DNA of 64,000 nt from the NCBI GenBank assembly GCA_947172415.1, contig OX359189.1, positions 8,508,501-8,572,500 of the forward strand, given 5' to 3'. The stretch is from Chondrosia reniformis. Taxonomy: Eukaryota > Porifera > Demospongiae > Chondrillida > Chondrillidae. Shown here in pieces: positions 23,798 through 37,167 of the stretch. The first letter of the stretch is position 1. Every line of letters begins with the position of its first letter. Position numbers and translations under genes: made by a program. Below the pieces are notes generated by a model. That model was not told the DNA's origin and ran no database searches. It saw nothing but the letters and a program-made list of their open reading frames with translations.

Positions 23798-23943
23798 AGG
23801 GACTTCCTCTTCTTTTTCGTGGTTGCAATGAGATGATTTTGATCTTCCTCTTTTGTAGTATAATACAATTACAATAGGTAGCACAACAACAGTGAGAACA
23901 AAACAAACAGCTAGCACAATTCCTACTATCACCCCAGATGAGA
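23798..23943 (-). CDS. Receptor B transmembrane exon
   Basis: The exon is 146 bp, phase 1 to 0, with CTGCAG upstream and GTATGT downstream. It encodes SSGVIVGIVLAVCFVLTVVV and more hydrophobic residues to IVLYY, then a basic stop-transfer KRGRSKSSHCNHEKEEE. Type I orientation is implied by the ectodomain order. It joins the FN3 exon upstream and the ITIM exon downstream in frame. Confidence 0.85.
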
Positions 23944-24039
23944 CTGCAGAAAGTAAAGGAGAATTTAACACAAATTCATTTCAATAACATAGTTACATAT
24001 ATATAGCAATTTTAGAGTAATACATACATACACACATAC

Positions 24040-24338
24040 TTGAACTAGAAGTCTTCACAGTAATTTTTATAGCAGGACTTCTTTTTAAAGGCATATCCTC
24101 ACAATAGGCAAAAATCTCAACTTCATATTCTGTAGAAGGTTGTAGATTCTCTATAATATACTTCTTGTTAGATGTGTTATGATTTCCAAGAGTGTTTGCT
24201 GAGCCCATGCCATCCACTGAATTACATATTGAAAGTTGCATACACCTTGAAAGCAAGCATCAGAGTGACTCCATCTTAAATCAATAGTCACGTCTTCAAC
24301 TGAATGTTTGGGTTCTACTGGTAAAGGAACTGTGTTTC
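24040..24338 (-). pseudogene. Receptor B FN3 exon with a 1-base frameshift
   Basis: The borders (TTGTACAG, GTATGT) and both end phases (1-1) are intact. The first half reads VEDVTIDLRWSH..CNFQYVIQW and the second half STEYEVEIFAYCEDMPLKRS in another frame. The exon is 299 bp where a 1-1 exon needs a multiple of three, so one base is missing near 24185-24215. This is either an inactive allele or a sequence error. If real, receptor B is broken in this haplotype unless this exon is skipped, which would keep frame. Confidence 0.75.
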
Positions 24339-24437
24339 CTGTACAACATATTATGCATACTTAATCACAGTACTGTATCTGTACATACGTACGTATTTAT
24401 ATAGTATACCAAATACACAATGGTACTTTTAGCTTAC

Positions 24438-24785
24438 TCTTTTCTGAATCATTCATTGCTGTGTAATTTTGAACATCAACTGAAATTCTGTCATCCTCAA
24501 TAGCACCTTTCTTATATTGCACAGAACAATTAAAATGTATCTTATTGTTGAAGGTATGTTTAGAAGATGCTTGTACAGAAACAAAATTAATAGTACCATT
24601 TCCTTTTACTTCCTCGGCAATATCCTCAAAATTATTTTCTGTATTAATACACACAAATTTAGCCTTTTCAGATACAAAAAGTCGCTGACCATTAAGTCTA
24701 TCTTTCAAATCATGGTGGCTGCAGGTTACTTTAACATATCTATCATAGCAAACTCTTGTTTCATTTGCTGAAATTTTACATGGAT
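24438..24785 (-). CDS. Receptor B second Ig-domain exon
   Basis: The exon is 348 bp, phase 1-1 (CATGTAG, GTAAGC). It is Ig-like, 116 residues: DPCKISANETRVCYDRYVKV at the start, first cysteine in VTCSHHD, second in IHFNCSVQY, several N-x-S/T sequons. It resembles the dead Ig exon at 15391. Confidence 0.8.
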
Positions 24786-24853
24786 CTACATGAATATATA
24801 TAAAAGCTTGTAAGCTGTTAAATATGAACACAAAGCAAGGACCAATGACTAAC

Positions 24854-25108
24854 CTAGTGTTGTAAAGATAGTAGTAGCCCTTTCACTACAATAATTATCT
24901 GATGCACAAGCTTGTATACTGATATTGTATACTGTACTGGCAGTGAGGTTCTCAAACGTGTAATTTGTTCTTTCTGTTGTAAATTTTTCTGTTTCATTTA
25001 GTGTGATAGTAAAGTTAACTGAAGAACAAGGATAGTCATGACTCCATTCAAGGAAAGCAGAATTGCTTGTTAGGTCTTCCATAACAATGTTGTCAGCTTT
25101 TTTAATCT
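24854..25108 (-). CDS. Receptor B first FN3 exon
   Basis: The exon is 255 bp, phase 1-1 (TTTTACAG, GTTAGT). It encodes an 85-residue FN3 fold: EDLTSNSAFLEWSHDYPC at strand B, VNFTITL at C, YTFENLTASTVYNISIQA at E-F, TTIFTTLG at G. Its phases let it follow the N-terminal Ig exon at 31376-31687 across a 6.3-kb repeat-filled intron. Confidence 0.8.
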
Positions 25109-26640
25109 CTGTAAAATTTAGATAGTTTCAATAGCAAACTTTGAATGCTAACATTTACATCAGCTCATGCACATGTGATTTACTATACAAATTCCTATCT
25201 AGAGGTACATACATTAACCTTAGGGTGGTGTGGCTATTTACTAACAGTAGTGGCTAGATTGCATGCAGTGCTGAACATTCAGTCATCGGCCAAGTATCAA
25301 GCAAAAAAGCTGGTGCCGACTTTTGAGATGTTGGTCAGCCACCTTGTCAAAGTACAAAAATTACTTAGGTTATATTGTTCTGATTCAGGGTAGAGTTTGT
25401 AGAAGAGAAGTTTTAAAGTGCTGAGGGCCAACCTGCCCTGAAGAGAGACATTACCATGAAATGTGCAATAATTGGTGCACAGATCTTGATTGTGCATGGC
25501 CCAGTGGAGCATAGGAAGAAAGAAAAGACTCCTGTATCTTTATCCAAAGTTCTCTCCAGGTTTAGTTCCCTAAATAGGCTTTTTAATATACTACAGAGTA
25601 GGCATACATAGCATGTAGGTAAATGGTGTATTAAATTATTCATGAACGTCACAGGGTGAAGCGCAATTCAACAATTGATAAATTGTCAGGCCAATTAAGA
25701 TCTAAAAATTGTTTTCAGCGTTGTACACTGGTCATCATGGCTACTAATTCAGTAAAGATGAAGTTAGTCAACCACTCAATGAGGATGAGAATGTCAGTGT
25801 GGAAGAAGACACAAGCTGCAGATGGAAAATTGGAAAAAAACTGAGAAGTTATTACTATATGGTCTGTCAGGCTTGTATATAGACACAGTGTGTGTATGTA
25901 CGTATAATCAGATGTCAGGATTCACATCAAGGTATGAAGCATACAGCGAAAGTGAGTGAGGAGGACACTGGATGGGCTCAGGAAAACATTACTTATACTG
26001 TACAAGAAGATAGGTATGAACAAAACAAGATATGAAGGAAAAGCTCAAGTGTTTCACTATTATTGTTCAAGAATTGTCACTGTTTATAAAGATGAATAGT
26101 TAGGAAAGGAAAAATTATGCACATACAGTATTATAGTTCAGTATATACGTACGTACGTATACAACCATTCAGCTAGTAATTATGACTATATAAACGTATA
26201 TATGGACCAAGAGATTGGATACATGATTGATAAGTGACGGTGTTGCCTGATACATCCACTTAAGACTAGCACATTGCAACCTATAGCACTTCAGTAATAT
26301 AAGTACATATGATAATCTTATCTATAGAAATGGCTAGTTGACATTTACCGTATGACTCCTTATATATATTTTAATGTACGTAAGGTTACAACTTTTTTGC
26401 ATAATACAATTAATGTTATTCTCTATAGGGCCTAATAAAGGTAATTGTAGGGACAGAACTGACTCCATTTTACTATGGGATATGGGGAGGTAAGAAACAA
26501 ACTTAAAATATAATCGTTTTAACTCATTGACTTACAAAATACAGACTACAATTGAAACGTTTTAATTAACCACACAAATATTCAGTACTTAATGGTTATA
26601 TGATGTAGAGTATCTCAGAAACCATACAAATTGAATAGGA
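25109..26640. other. Intronic DNA of receptor B
   Basis: No exon. The stretch from about 25860 resembles 7380-8060 and 62200-62700 (part of the duplicated block). 25145-25850 is unique and shows no coding signal that I trust. Confidence 0.4.
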
Positions 26641-26913
26641 TACCGTATGGACCTAAATTTTCGCGGGACTAAACTTTCGCGGTGTTCAGTTTTTCGCGTT
26701 TTCATTTTCGCAGATGCTTCCTCACTCACGGTAGCCATATTGCGAACTATGATGTCATCGCGTTCTAAAATAGACGTACCTGGTAATTCTCTTGCACTTT
26801 TAAAGCTCTATAATTATAGTCTAAAATTTCGTGGGACTAAACTTTCGTGGATGGTTGCCAATCCACGAAAACCATGAAAGTTTAGTCCCGCGAAAATTTA
26901 GGTCCATACGGTA
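26641..26913. mobile_element. MITE, 273 bp
   Basis: Near-perfect 40-bp terminal inverted repeats: TACCGTATGGACCTAAATTT onward, complement at 26874-26913. No ORF of note. The motif TTTCGCGGGACTAAA is shared in style with the ends of the element at 17495, but the sequences differ. It lies at the join between two repeat blocks that are separate elsewhere in the window. Confidence 0.9.
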
Positions 26914-27788
26914 ATAAGGGTACATACATGTATGTGTACATACTAATAATCACTGTACTGTAACTGTAAGGAACCTCAAAATTAAACAAGACATGGATAA
27001 CTTATATCAAGAAGCATCAAATAGAGTTTAGAATATCTTTCTTTTGTTAAAATTTAAAATGGCTGCATTGTCAAAGAGAACTACATAAATGGCACAATGA
27101 AATAATGCCTCTTCGGATGATATTTGTTCTCGGTAAACTTGCCAAGCTCTGTAATTCAATGCTTTTCTTGTTTCAGAAAAGACAAGTACTACTAAATATT
27201 ACCAGAAAAGGTTCATCTAAAACTACAGTAGGCTAAACATAGCAGCTGATCATAGTCACTATGCAATTTTGTGGATAGAATGTCTGAAATGGGTTGCTCA
27301 ACCAGTGAAAGGAATGAAACTTCCAACAATGTTGCTTTAATGATACTATCTGGTTGTGCTGAAAAAGCAGTCAATGCATGAAGTTCAAGCTACCAGGTGT
27401 ACTTAGATGGGTCAAGATAGACAAAGGTCACTTGGAATGTCTCTCTACAGTGATTTTCCACATACGTAATACATAACATAAGACGTGAGATATATATTGA
27501 GGCTGCTCATTCATATATATCCTCAAGTTATTACATATATTATCAAATCTCTGTCAGTTCCTATCAAGTGTCTACATATCATACGTATATAGATATCTTG
27601 ATAACCTCAACATATATTTTATACTACCTCACATAGAACACCTGTAGACATGTGTCAAGTATTGCTATATACATACGTACTATAACTGTATACGTACATA
27701 TTTATTGTAACTGTATATATAGCGTGTACACACACTACAGCTACTATGTGGTACTATACCAGGTATATATATACGTACTTCATTACAT

Positions 27789-27938
27789 GAATTGGTTACA
27801 ATTTGAGCATCAGCAACACTTATTATAAATACTGGTTGTATGCCTTCCTCCTCATATATTGCTGAGGAAGACCTACGGGTTGAAACATCCTAATACTTTG
27901 ATTAATAATAAGTATTGCTGATGCTCAAATTGTAATCC
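27789..27938. repeat. Foldback repeat with hammerhead-like core, copy 2
   Basis: Same family as 6845-7002. The core 27862-27889 reads CTGAGGA-AGACC-TACG-GGTT-GAAACATC. The outer arm is shortened on the right. Confidence 0.75.
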
Positions 27939-30375
27939 ATTATGAACGCAACAAGTACTCCTTATTACTTCACTTTGTTACATGTACGTACGTATTTGTT
28001 GTCACTATTATCAATGTTTTGACTTACTCTTAAATAATCAACCAAGATGCAGTGAATACACAAAAGTATGTCAGATACACATGTGAGATGAAGGTTTCTA
28101 ATGACTAGTCCTATCTCACTGTTAATATGTCACCACTTATACATGAAAATAGGTTTAATGAAACACACTACAATTTAAGTATGGTAATTACACAAATAGG
28201 AATTGTATTTTCACAAATTAACACACTATACTACACCGATATACAGTCTGTCGGGCTTCTACACACAGTATGCATAATTAAATTAAATTACAATGAAGGT
28301 GAGTGAGTGAGGAGGAAGACATCGAATGGACTCAGATAAGCATTACTTATACAAGTATTCATGAACAAAACAAGATAAAGGAAAAACTGAAGTACGTATT
28401 TCACTTCTATTGTTCATGAATTGTCACTGTTTATAAGGTGAATAGTTAGGAAGGGAAATAGTGAATATTATACACACTGTTAGTTCAGTGTATACATACA
28501 ACCTGTCAATTAGAGAGTTGTGCTAGTGGATAGAACATACAACATACACTGATTAAATACCAAGAGATCCAGCATGATGTAGTAGTGACTACCTGAACGT
28601 TCCTTAGGACTAGCAGAATGCAAATTTAACTAAAACACTTTAGTAATGTAAGTGTGATACTTGAATCTAAAGAAATGGCATACTTTTTCATGTGTAAAGA
28701 TCTCAGAAACCATACAAAATGACATTGTCCTACATGAATGGGGTAACATGACCCCACACTGACGAACTGGCTGCACTCTGACTTAAAGATTTGGTGTACA
28801 CTGCATATGTGAATAAGCTATATGATGCAAGATGGATAGTCATTTCAATAACTTTCATTCTTACTACCACAAATAAGATTTACATAATACAGGCTACGTA
28901 CTTGGATGGTTTGACTTAATTTATTATCCTTCCTACAACTTGTACAGTATATTTACATATAATACTTTAACCTACGTACCTATGCGTGTAGTTTAGTTTG
29001 TACAGATGTAATGATTACTTAAAAAGCTAACATTTAATAGACACATTTATGTTAAAAGCAGATCACATAAAACTGTAGGTTTGAGAATAAATTGGTGCAA
29101 TTGAATTAGTGCCATTAAGGGGGAAAATATGTATTATTCAGTTATTTGATGTTTCAGATTGACATTCTAACAATTAGTCTCCTTCACATACGTACTACTT
29201 ACTATATGACTGCATAACAGTACATGTATGTATACGTACATACTAATAATCTGGAACTGTAAGGAAACTCTATATAAAACAAGGCATTGATAACTTACAT
29301 CAAGGGAGCATCAAATAGACTGTTGTTAAAATTTAAAATGGCTAGACTGTCGTCAAAGAGAACTAAATGTCACACTGAAGTATTGCTATAAGTAACACCT
29401 CTTGGGATTATAATGGTTAATTAATAGCTTTATAATAGCTGGACAGGATCAAATCTCAGATATTATATGGCATGAAACCTATTCAAAATCTCTTGATCAA
29501 AGGGTGCTCAAGTAGATTAATTTCACTGGTTTCAAGTTTTAACAGCCCCTTTTCATGTACTTTCATAACTTTTGAAATCTGGCAGTTCAAAGAGTTTCAA
29601 ATACGTAGATAGGTATCATGCAATCTGAAACCTGACGTTTGATCCTGTGTTGTTCTTGGTAAACTTGACAAGCCCAATAATTCAATGGTATTCTTGTGGC
29701 AAAGATAATTAGGTAGGTATTACCAGAAAAGGTTTGTATTACTGTATAAAAGAACACAACACTTATTGTACATATACTAGTAATCTTTATTGTCCAATAA
29801 ATATAGCAATAAACAATAGTATGCTTAAACATTACAGCTGATAGCAATCCCTGAAATTTATGGTTGCAATGGGATTTCTGAAATGAGTTGCTCAACCAGT
29901 GAAAGGAATAAAACTTCCAAACAATGTGGCTTTAAAGGAAGCTATCTGATTGTGTCAAATTAAAGGAACTGAATAAGCAGTCAGTGAAGTTCAAGCTACC
30001 AACTGTACGTACAGTAGATGGGTCAAGATAGATAGATCAAGGTCACTCGGTATATCTCTCTACAGTGGTTATCCACATAATACATAAAATAAAGAGGTGA
30101 GAATGTACAGTATCAAGGCTGCTGATTCACATTTATATATCCTAAACTTAATATATCATCAAATCTCTGTCAGTTCCTATGAAGTGCTGTTATACCATAA
30201 CATATACAGACATCTTGATAACCTCAACACATATTTTATACTATCTCACATAGAACACCTGTAGACAAGTGTCAAGTATTGCTATATACATACGTACTGT
30301 AACTGTATATATAATGTGTACACACACTACAACTATGTGGTACTATACCAGGTATATATACGTACTTCATTACAT

Positions 30376-30529
30376 GAATTGGTTACAATTTGAGCATCAG
30401 CAACACTTATTACAAATACTGGTTGTATGCCTTCCTCCTCATTTATTGCTGAAGAAGACCTACGGGTCGAAACGTCCTAATACTTTGATTAATAATAAGT
30501 GTTGCTGATGCTCAAATTGTAACCAATTC
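30376..30529. repeat. Foldback repeat with hammerhead-like core, copy 3
   Basis: The best-preserved copy: arms of about 38 bases (GAATTGGTTACAATTTGAGC out, complement at 30492-30529). The core 30449-30476 reads CTGAAGA-AGACC-TACG-GGTC-GAAACGTC. Stem II (GACC/GGTC) pairs fully, with one extra A between CTGANGA and the stem. ACGT in the stem III position is self-complementary. Confidence 0.8.
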
Positions 30530-31375
30530 ATTATGAACACAACAAGTACTCCTTATTACTTCACTTCATTACATGTACGTATTTAGTGTCACTATTATCA
30601 ATGTTCTGACTTACTCTTAAATAACCAACCAAGATGCTGTGAATACACAAAAGTATGTCAGATACACATGTGAGATGAAGGTTTCTAATGACTAGTCCAA
30701 TCTCACTGTTAATATGTCATCACTTATTCATGAAAATAGGATTAATGAAACACATTACAATTTTAGTATGGTAATTACACAAATAGGAACTATATTTCAC
30801 ATATTAACACGCTACAGGATATACAGTCTATTAGGCTTCTAAACATAATTAAATTAAGGAAGACACTGGATGGACTCAGGACAAGCATGTGTAGTAGTGA
30901 CTACCTGAACCTTCCTTAGGACTAGCAGAATGCAAATTTAAACACTTCAGTCATGCAAGTGTGATACTTGAATCTAAAAAAAATTTTTCTTTTCCATGTG
31001 TGCAATGATAAAACGCGGAATTCCAGAATCAGCACTTTAATGGAATTATAATAATCAGAGAATACGATCGACATGGATACCCTATTCAATTTACATATGG
31101 GTTATCACCTTAAAATCTACAACAAATGGATTTCTAACTAACACGAAAGGTAAACTGTTTGCTATTACAATTGGAATGGGAATGCATATTGGAATGGTTC
31201 CGAAGACAATCATTTTAGCAGAACAGCGAAGAATAGGAACAGCAAACGCGTATACGTAAAGTTATAAACCTAAAGGTAATCACCTCAGTTCCCTTTAACT
31301 ATATAATAGTCAATTAATACAAAACTTGAACATTCTGGTAATAAACAAGAACAGATACAATACATACATGTTTAC

Positions 31376-31687
31376 CTGGTGGATCCACTGTAATGTTATT
31401 ATTACTGTAGACTCTTTCATTAGTTACTTGATCATCAGTATAACATCTGTAAGTGTAGACTTTATTCTCAAACTCTTCTCTGGTCACATTGATAGTCAGA
31501 GTAGTAACAGTCTTCTCCAAATTAACCATCTCCACATGTGTGGGATTTCCTTGTACAATGAAGAACACTCCATTCCTCTCCCACAGAAGAGTACTTGTCG
31601 CAAGTACAGGATGTGTACATGTTAACTTGTAGGTTTCATTGAAACAAGGAGGACTTGATGGAGCAGTGAGTGTAACAGTAGCTTCAC
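31376..31687 (-). CDS. N-terminal Ig-domain exon, receptor B
   Basis: 312 bp, phase 1-1 (TTTTACAG, GTAAAC), 104 residues: EATVTLTAPSSPPCFNETYK, KLTCTHPVL, LLWERNGVFF, TREEFENKVYTYRCY, VDPPG. It differs from the copy at 8246 mostly in the C-prime to E region (IVQGNPTHVEMVNLEKT versus LSTTASATHQSVETTPT), where a ligand-facing loop would lie. It follows signal exon 32144-32193 and is the likely N-terminus of receptor B. Confidence 0.85.
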
Positions 31688-32143
31688 CTGTAAAATGTAT
31701 CAGAACCTTAATGAACAAATACAATGCTGGAATAGTGATCCATAATACCCACAGCCTTACGTATATACACTGAGCATCAGAATATTAATAGGACTTACAC
31801 ATGCAATTGGAATTACATAAATAGGGTAGCTAACACTTGCAATTAAGTGTTACATAAATCAGCATATGTATAATTTATAATTCTTATATAAAGAAATAGC
31901 CCTATTAAAACGTTTATACATAGGTTAAAAAAATAAACATTTATATTATACGTACGTATAACTGATGTGAAATAACATCAGTTAAGTATGTTAATGTGTA
32001 AGGAGTAAATGGTGAAAATACAGAGTACATACAATGTCATGAAATGATTTGGTGCTGAATAGTATTAGTTTAAATGAATCTCAGGAGGTGCTTATGAAGA
32101 CCACATAATGTCATATATTAAATATGTCATTTGTAATTTTTAC

Positions 32144-32193
32144 CTTGTTGCAACACAGATGAAATGAGGCAAATGGTAACTGCAAGGTATAAT
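32144..32193 (-). CDS. Signal-peptide exon, receptor B
   Basis: 50 bp, acceptor CTGTAG, donor GTAAAA, phase 2 to 1. It reads LYLAVTICLISSVLQQ, a hydrophobic signal core. The upstream ATG exon was not found. Confidence 0.6.
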
Positions 32194-35100
32194 CTACAGA
32201 AGGATAGAAATAGATACACATAAACTCTGATTTAAACTACTGACTGTCAGTAATCACAAATAACCACAAAGTGACCTTTCTCAACATACAGTATGTTCTA
32301 ATCAGGTATACATAGGGACTTATAACTGTATTGTAATACATACACCTAGATGAGATATCATTGGCACAACTCTATCGTTACAAAAAGCAAAAAATCTATT
32401 AGTCACTCCCCAAATGCTTCTATGTATGTAGCTTGTAAACTGCTGATTCATCATTTCGTTGATATTTAATAATTGCTGGTGAGTAAACAACAACATGCCG
32501 ACAGACTAATATTTCCTCCTACAAATAGCTACACATGTCAAGAATGCAGTCTGTTTTGACTGCACTAACACCTAATCTCAGTTAAACTTTGCTGCATTCA
32601 CTAGTTTAGAAATTTGTGTAGTGTAACAATATTATTATGGAGAAGTACGAGTAAACTGAAACTGAAGAGTTTCTATTACCTTTAGCTTGAAAATTAACAA
32701 TTGTACTCCTTTTAATAGAATATTCATTACAAAGTAGCATTTTAAAAGTTGTAAATCCTAGGAAATGTTAATCTGTGTAACCGTGTCTAAATGTGTACAT
32801 CTTAGGTAGTAACATCCATATAGGTATGACAGGAGTAGTACCTGAGACTGCACCAAACTTAATCTAGCCTATGATATCTAACTACACAGCACAAAGCGGG
32901 CTTCTATTAGAACACAGTCCATAAGTTTAGGGTACCACACCATAATATATTGTAGTGGTTCACAGTGGTGATATACTGTATATGGTATCAACTGCATGGT
33001 GCAGCTGTTGAACATGTGGGGAAAGATGAAGGTCCAAATTAAGAGAGCTTACTCATTTCGCAAAGCATTCCTTGACCTTTATAATAATCAGTAGTAATTG
33101 TATTGAGTATGTGGTATATACTGACTGGAACTGCTGAAATATAATGACTAAGTTCTTAGCTTGTAATAATGACTACAGGCAAAGTCAGGTAATCAGTAGC
33201 TACTGTACTAACTATCCTCCCCTTATGGACCATCCCCTTATGCTGAGTAATCACTTTTAGGAAAGGTTAAAGGAAAGTTCAAGTATACTAGAGCACCAGT
33301 CAACCAAGTTATACCAGGAAAAGAAACACTTTGTACTAGGAATTACTCTCAACAAGCTACTATACCCAATGCAGTATAACTACTATATATGCACCTACCT
33401 ACGTATGTCTTACTACACAAAGTGTAATACATATGTACGTAATTGGGTTAAGATTTTAATGTTAAGCATTCATGGAATTAGTAGGAGAACCTGTTATGAT
33501 ACAGTCCATACACACACTTTATGTCAACTTCCAAAGGGTAAATTGAGTACTATATAGAGGTCAGTTACTAGTAGATCATTTTCATTCAATATAGTTAAGT
33601 TGAAATGTAAAACTCTGCAGTATACGTATGCTGATTTTATTTGTGATAAGATGGTGATATGATCTACTCTAATATTAATATCTCAGGGGTTTATGGGAAC
33701 AATTAACACAATTGACCACATATACTACGTATATATAGTGTATCTGGTGTTGTCAGTGATCACTACATTGGATTGACATGTATTCTAAAATGTAACTAGA
33801 TGTTCCAGGTTCATTAAATCAACACCTTGCTACATTCCCAGAAATCATGCAGCTGGTACATATATGATCTGCATCTACGTAGATATATCAGTCTATTGTC
33901 CAATGAGTTTTATATGGTATGCTAGTACAAAATAATTTATCACTGGTTGGACATCATACAAGAGTGAGAATAGCTACAATGGTCTGGACGTTACAAACTG
34001 GTCACTTATTCCTATTACCTAAAAATAATAACTAACACATCTGTACATACATACATATATGTACTAACAGAACAATAACAAGCAGTTCACAGCAGATGAG
34101 ATTACAATATATATCCAATTAGAGTTCATTATAAGCTATATAAAATTTAGCATATGGGAGGGGGGTATTTTCAGTATATATTCCATTAAGGAATGTGAAA
34201 AGTTGTTTAAAACGACAGTAAAGGTTGCATAACAAATACACCTACATGCATGAATAATCTACGTAATACCTACATGTTATGCCTACTCTGTAAAAACACC
34301 TATAGGGTTGTATATAAACCTGGAGAGAGTCAAAGAGACTCCGCCTCCTCAACAAGCACACATGCTTTCCATAGTTCCTCCACCTACCAGAATTGCTTTT
34401 TTTAGATATTATATACAGGAGTAGCTTGTCTGGTATAGTCTGATGTTTTTAAAGAATTAATATAAATACTATATACGTATGCTTGGCTATATATTATCAG
34501 GTATACATGTTTAGTACTACGTACATATCTTGGGTGTCAGTACATTAGGGGAAGTATGTAGACATATTAGCAATGACCAACACTTTATACACTAAGCATG
34601 TTTGTGTAAAAAACACCAGTGGGTTGGAGATTATATGTATCATAGTGAGTGGAATATTATAAAGACAGTAAACCACAGCTTTTGAAATACAAATCAGTCA
34701 TAAACATTAGAATCCCTACAAATGAAAGGGTCAAATCTTGTGTACTGTATATACACAACTAAATTAGGAACATTAGCATTGCATCAATGATACCATATAT
34801 ATGAAGTTCATATTTAGCTCTTACAGAAATGAGGTTGTGCATGCTCAAATATTGTGTGTAGAAACTATCACCATTCACTGTAGGTTGAAGATGTAATAAA
34901 CATTGCCTGTGAAATACCTTTACAGGGAAAACTAAAAATATGCAAAGCTATATAAGGAAGCCCTAAAAGAGGCCTGCTTACTATAGAAGCTATACAATAA
35001 CTCACAAAGAATGTACATAGGCACGAAAGGCACTAGGAAATACCATACACATTACTGCACAAGGAAGTAGAGTACTGAACTACGTATACACTTCATGCAC

Positions 35101-36560
35101 TACACTCTATATAGGGAAATCACTACTGAATATACATAAGAATAAATCTAACACACCATTTTCCAACACATGAAGAATTTATGTACTTTTGGGGGCAACT
35201 ATGGATAGATTATATATAGTGCATTGTAACACTTCCACTAAGCAGTCAATAATTGAATTGTTATTATAACTTCAGCTGCATAATTCATAAGGTTATAAGG
35301 TTACTAGTCTTGTTGGCTGGGTTAATCCCGTCCAGTCATTGAAGGTTGAAGATGTAATAAACATTGCCTGCGAAATACCTTTACAGAGAAAACTAAAAAT
35401 ATGCAAAGCTATATAAGGAAGCCCTAAAAGAGGCCTGTTTACTATAGAAGCTATTCAATTACTCACAAAGGCACTTGGAAATATCATACATATGTTAAGT
35501 CTTCATTTGATTACAATTCTTCTTAATAACAGCATTCATGTATTATATATACATACTATTAGTCAAGTGCCAGTATGATTGTCTACCGTTTTAGGTAAAC
35601 CGCTAACCTTATAATAAGGAGTTGACACACCATGTTTCGAAGAACCTTTTAAAATTTTGTCTTCAAAAACTTCTTCTAGATGTTACTTACGAAAGAATAT
35701 CGGAAGGATCTATATACCGCACCTCTCCCTCTTTTTAAAAGATTATCGGAATTAAGGATCTATTTATGCCATATATAAACGACGCAACACTCAATTATTC
35801 ATGACCAAACATGAATATCATTACAATTTGGACTATCGATATCCCTACTTTAGCTGCGATGATATGCCTAAACGTATAGAGAGATGTGCATGGTGAAATC
35901 ATTTAAATTTCAGTAAAATTCACAAGCACCAATGAAAATTATAAACCTCTATATACGTAGATAGGTATACAGTATACCTAGCTGCTGTGCCATGGTATAT
36001 ACGTACGTATGTGATTCTTCAGAATTAGTATATCAGAAGTATATAAACTTACTATGGTTGATCACAAACTTCAGATTAAATATTTACCAACATTGTTCTT
36101 TCTCTATAGGTCTTCCCCTTTTAAAACCGCACAGATACAGTCAGCTTTAAAATACAAGTATAATGATTTATACTACCCCCACTGTACAGATTGATGTATA
36201 AATTGATCTGTCATGTACAACACGTTGATATAGAATCTGCCTGCCTGGTGCATGGTGAGGTTCTCCACAAAGTTGTACTATGCATTGTATAATTAATTGA
36301 TAATAGAGTAATAGTTCCACCAAGCTACATACGTACATATGTTGTGCATGTGTATATTACGTATGTATATAATCTGATGGATATTATTGCTGCAATTAAT
36401 GACATTAAAAGTGAAGAGCAAATGCTCAGTCTATGATTTTGAAATGACCTATATATAAAGGTAAAACGAAAGATTATCGATCAAGTGCTGACACTATATA
36501 AATAATACAGCACAGTATATATATATCATGGTCAATCTTGTTTAGGGACTTGATTATGAG

Positions 36561-36650
36561 TATACAGTAGAACCCTGGAAATAAGACCACCTCTGGGTCT
36601 GCTTAAAGTGGTCTTATTTTTGAGGTGGTCTGATTTCTGAAGTTACATTT
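36561..36650. repeat. Possible DNA-transposon end
   Basis: CAGTAGAACCCTGGAAATAA is followed by alternating GGTCTTATTT/GACCACCTC motifs that partly fold back. It has the look of a pogo-like TIR. A degraded partner may lie at 37280-37345 (GACCACCTGAAAAGG). Confidence 0.35.
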
Positions 36651-37135
36651 GTATTCACATTCAATTAACTTCACAGACATGATGTTGTGTACTCGCTGAA
36701 ACCAATGCCAGGTTAGTTCATCGATGTTGTCATAGTCACTGCGATAGCACAGCCGTTTTCTTGAAGAATTAATCCGAATACACTGTACATGGAACTGAAT
36801 TTTGTGAAGGACATTTCTTACAAAAGTGTTTTTTCTCTTTCTCAGGAAGTGGCTGAAAAGGTCAAAAAGTGTATCATTTTCAAAAACATTTAGGTTTACT
36901 TAAAGAATTATATATGTATAATAATATTATATATAGTACAAATTTGCAAAGATGGTACGTATATATATATATATATATACGTATATATGCGTAATGTATT
37001 ATAATGTATAATATCCTTGGTATAATGCACATCACAATGAATTTTATATTCACATATATTCATGTGAGTCTTAATACATTGTTCTCATTGCAAGTATATT
37101 GTTAATTGAACTATCTACAATAATTTAAGGATTCA

Positions 37136-37167
37136 GACGTTTTGACCTGTATGTACGTCTTCATCAG
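37136..37167 (-). ncRNA. Hammerhead-like core, separate context
   Basis: On the minus strand CTGATGA-AGACGTACATACAGGTCA-AAACGTC. The G12-equivalent is A, so it is degenerate. It is not embedded in the GAATTGG foldback family, so it is an independent occurrence of the same pattern. Confidence 0.3.

Larger units (their letters stand above)
26922..36500. repeat. Receptor segmental duplication, copy 2
   Basis: 26922-27394 equals 604-1086; 29590-36500 equals 6055-14930 minus the foldback transposon. 27425-28300 is a second tandem copy of the 30030-30850 block, and 28880-29585 equals 60437-61140. The single 28-bp unit at 27395-27422 is the unexpanded form of the minisatellite. No gene other than the Ig and signal exons was found; the long stretches 27940-30375 and 32194-36500 are intron or 5' flank. 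Confidence 0.85.
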
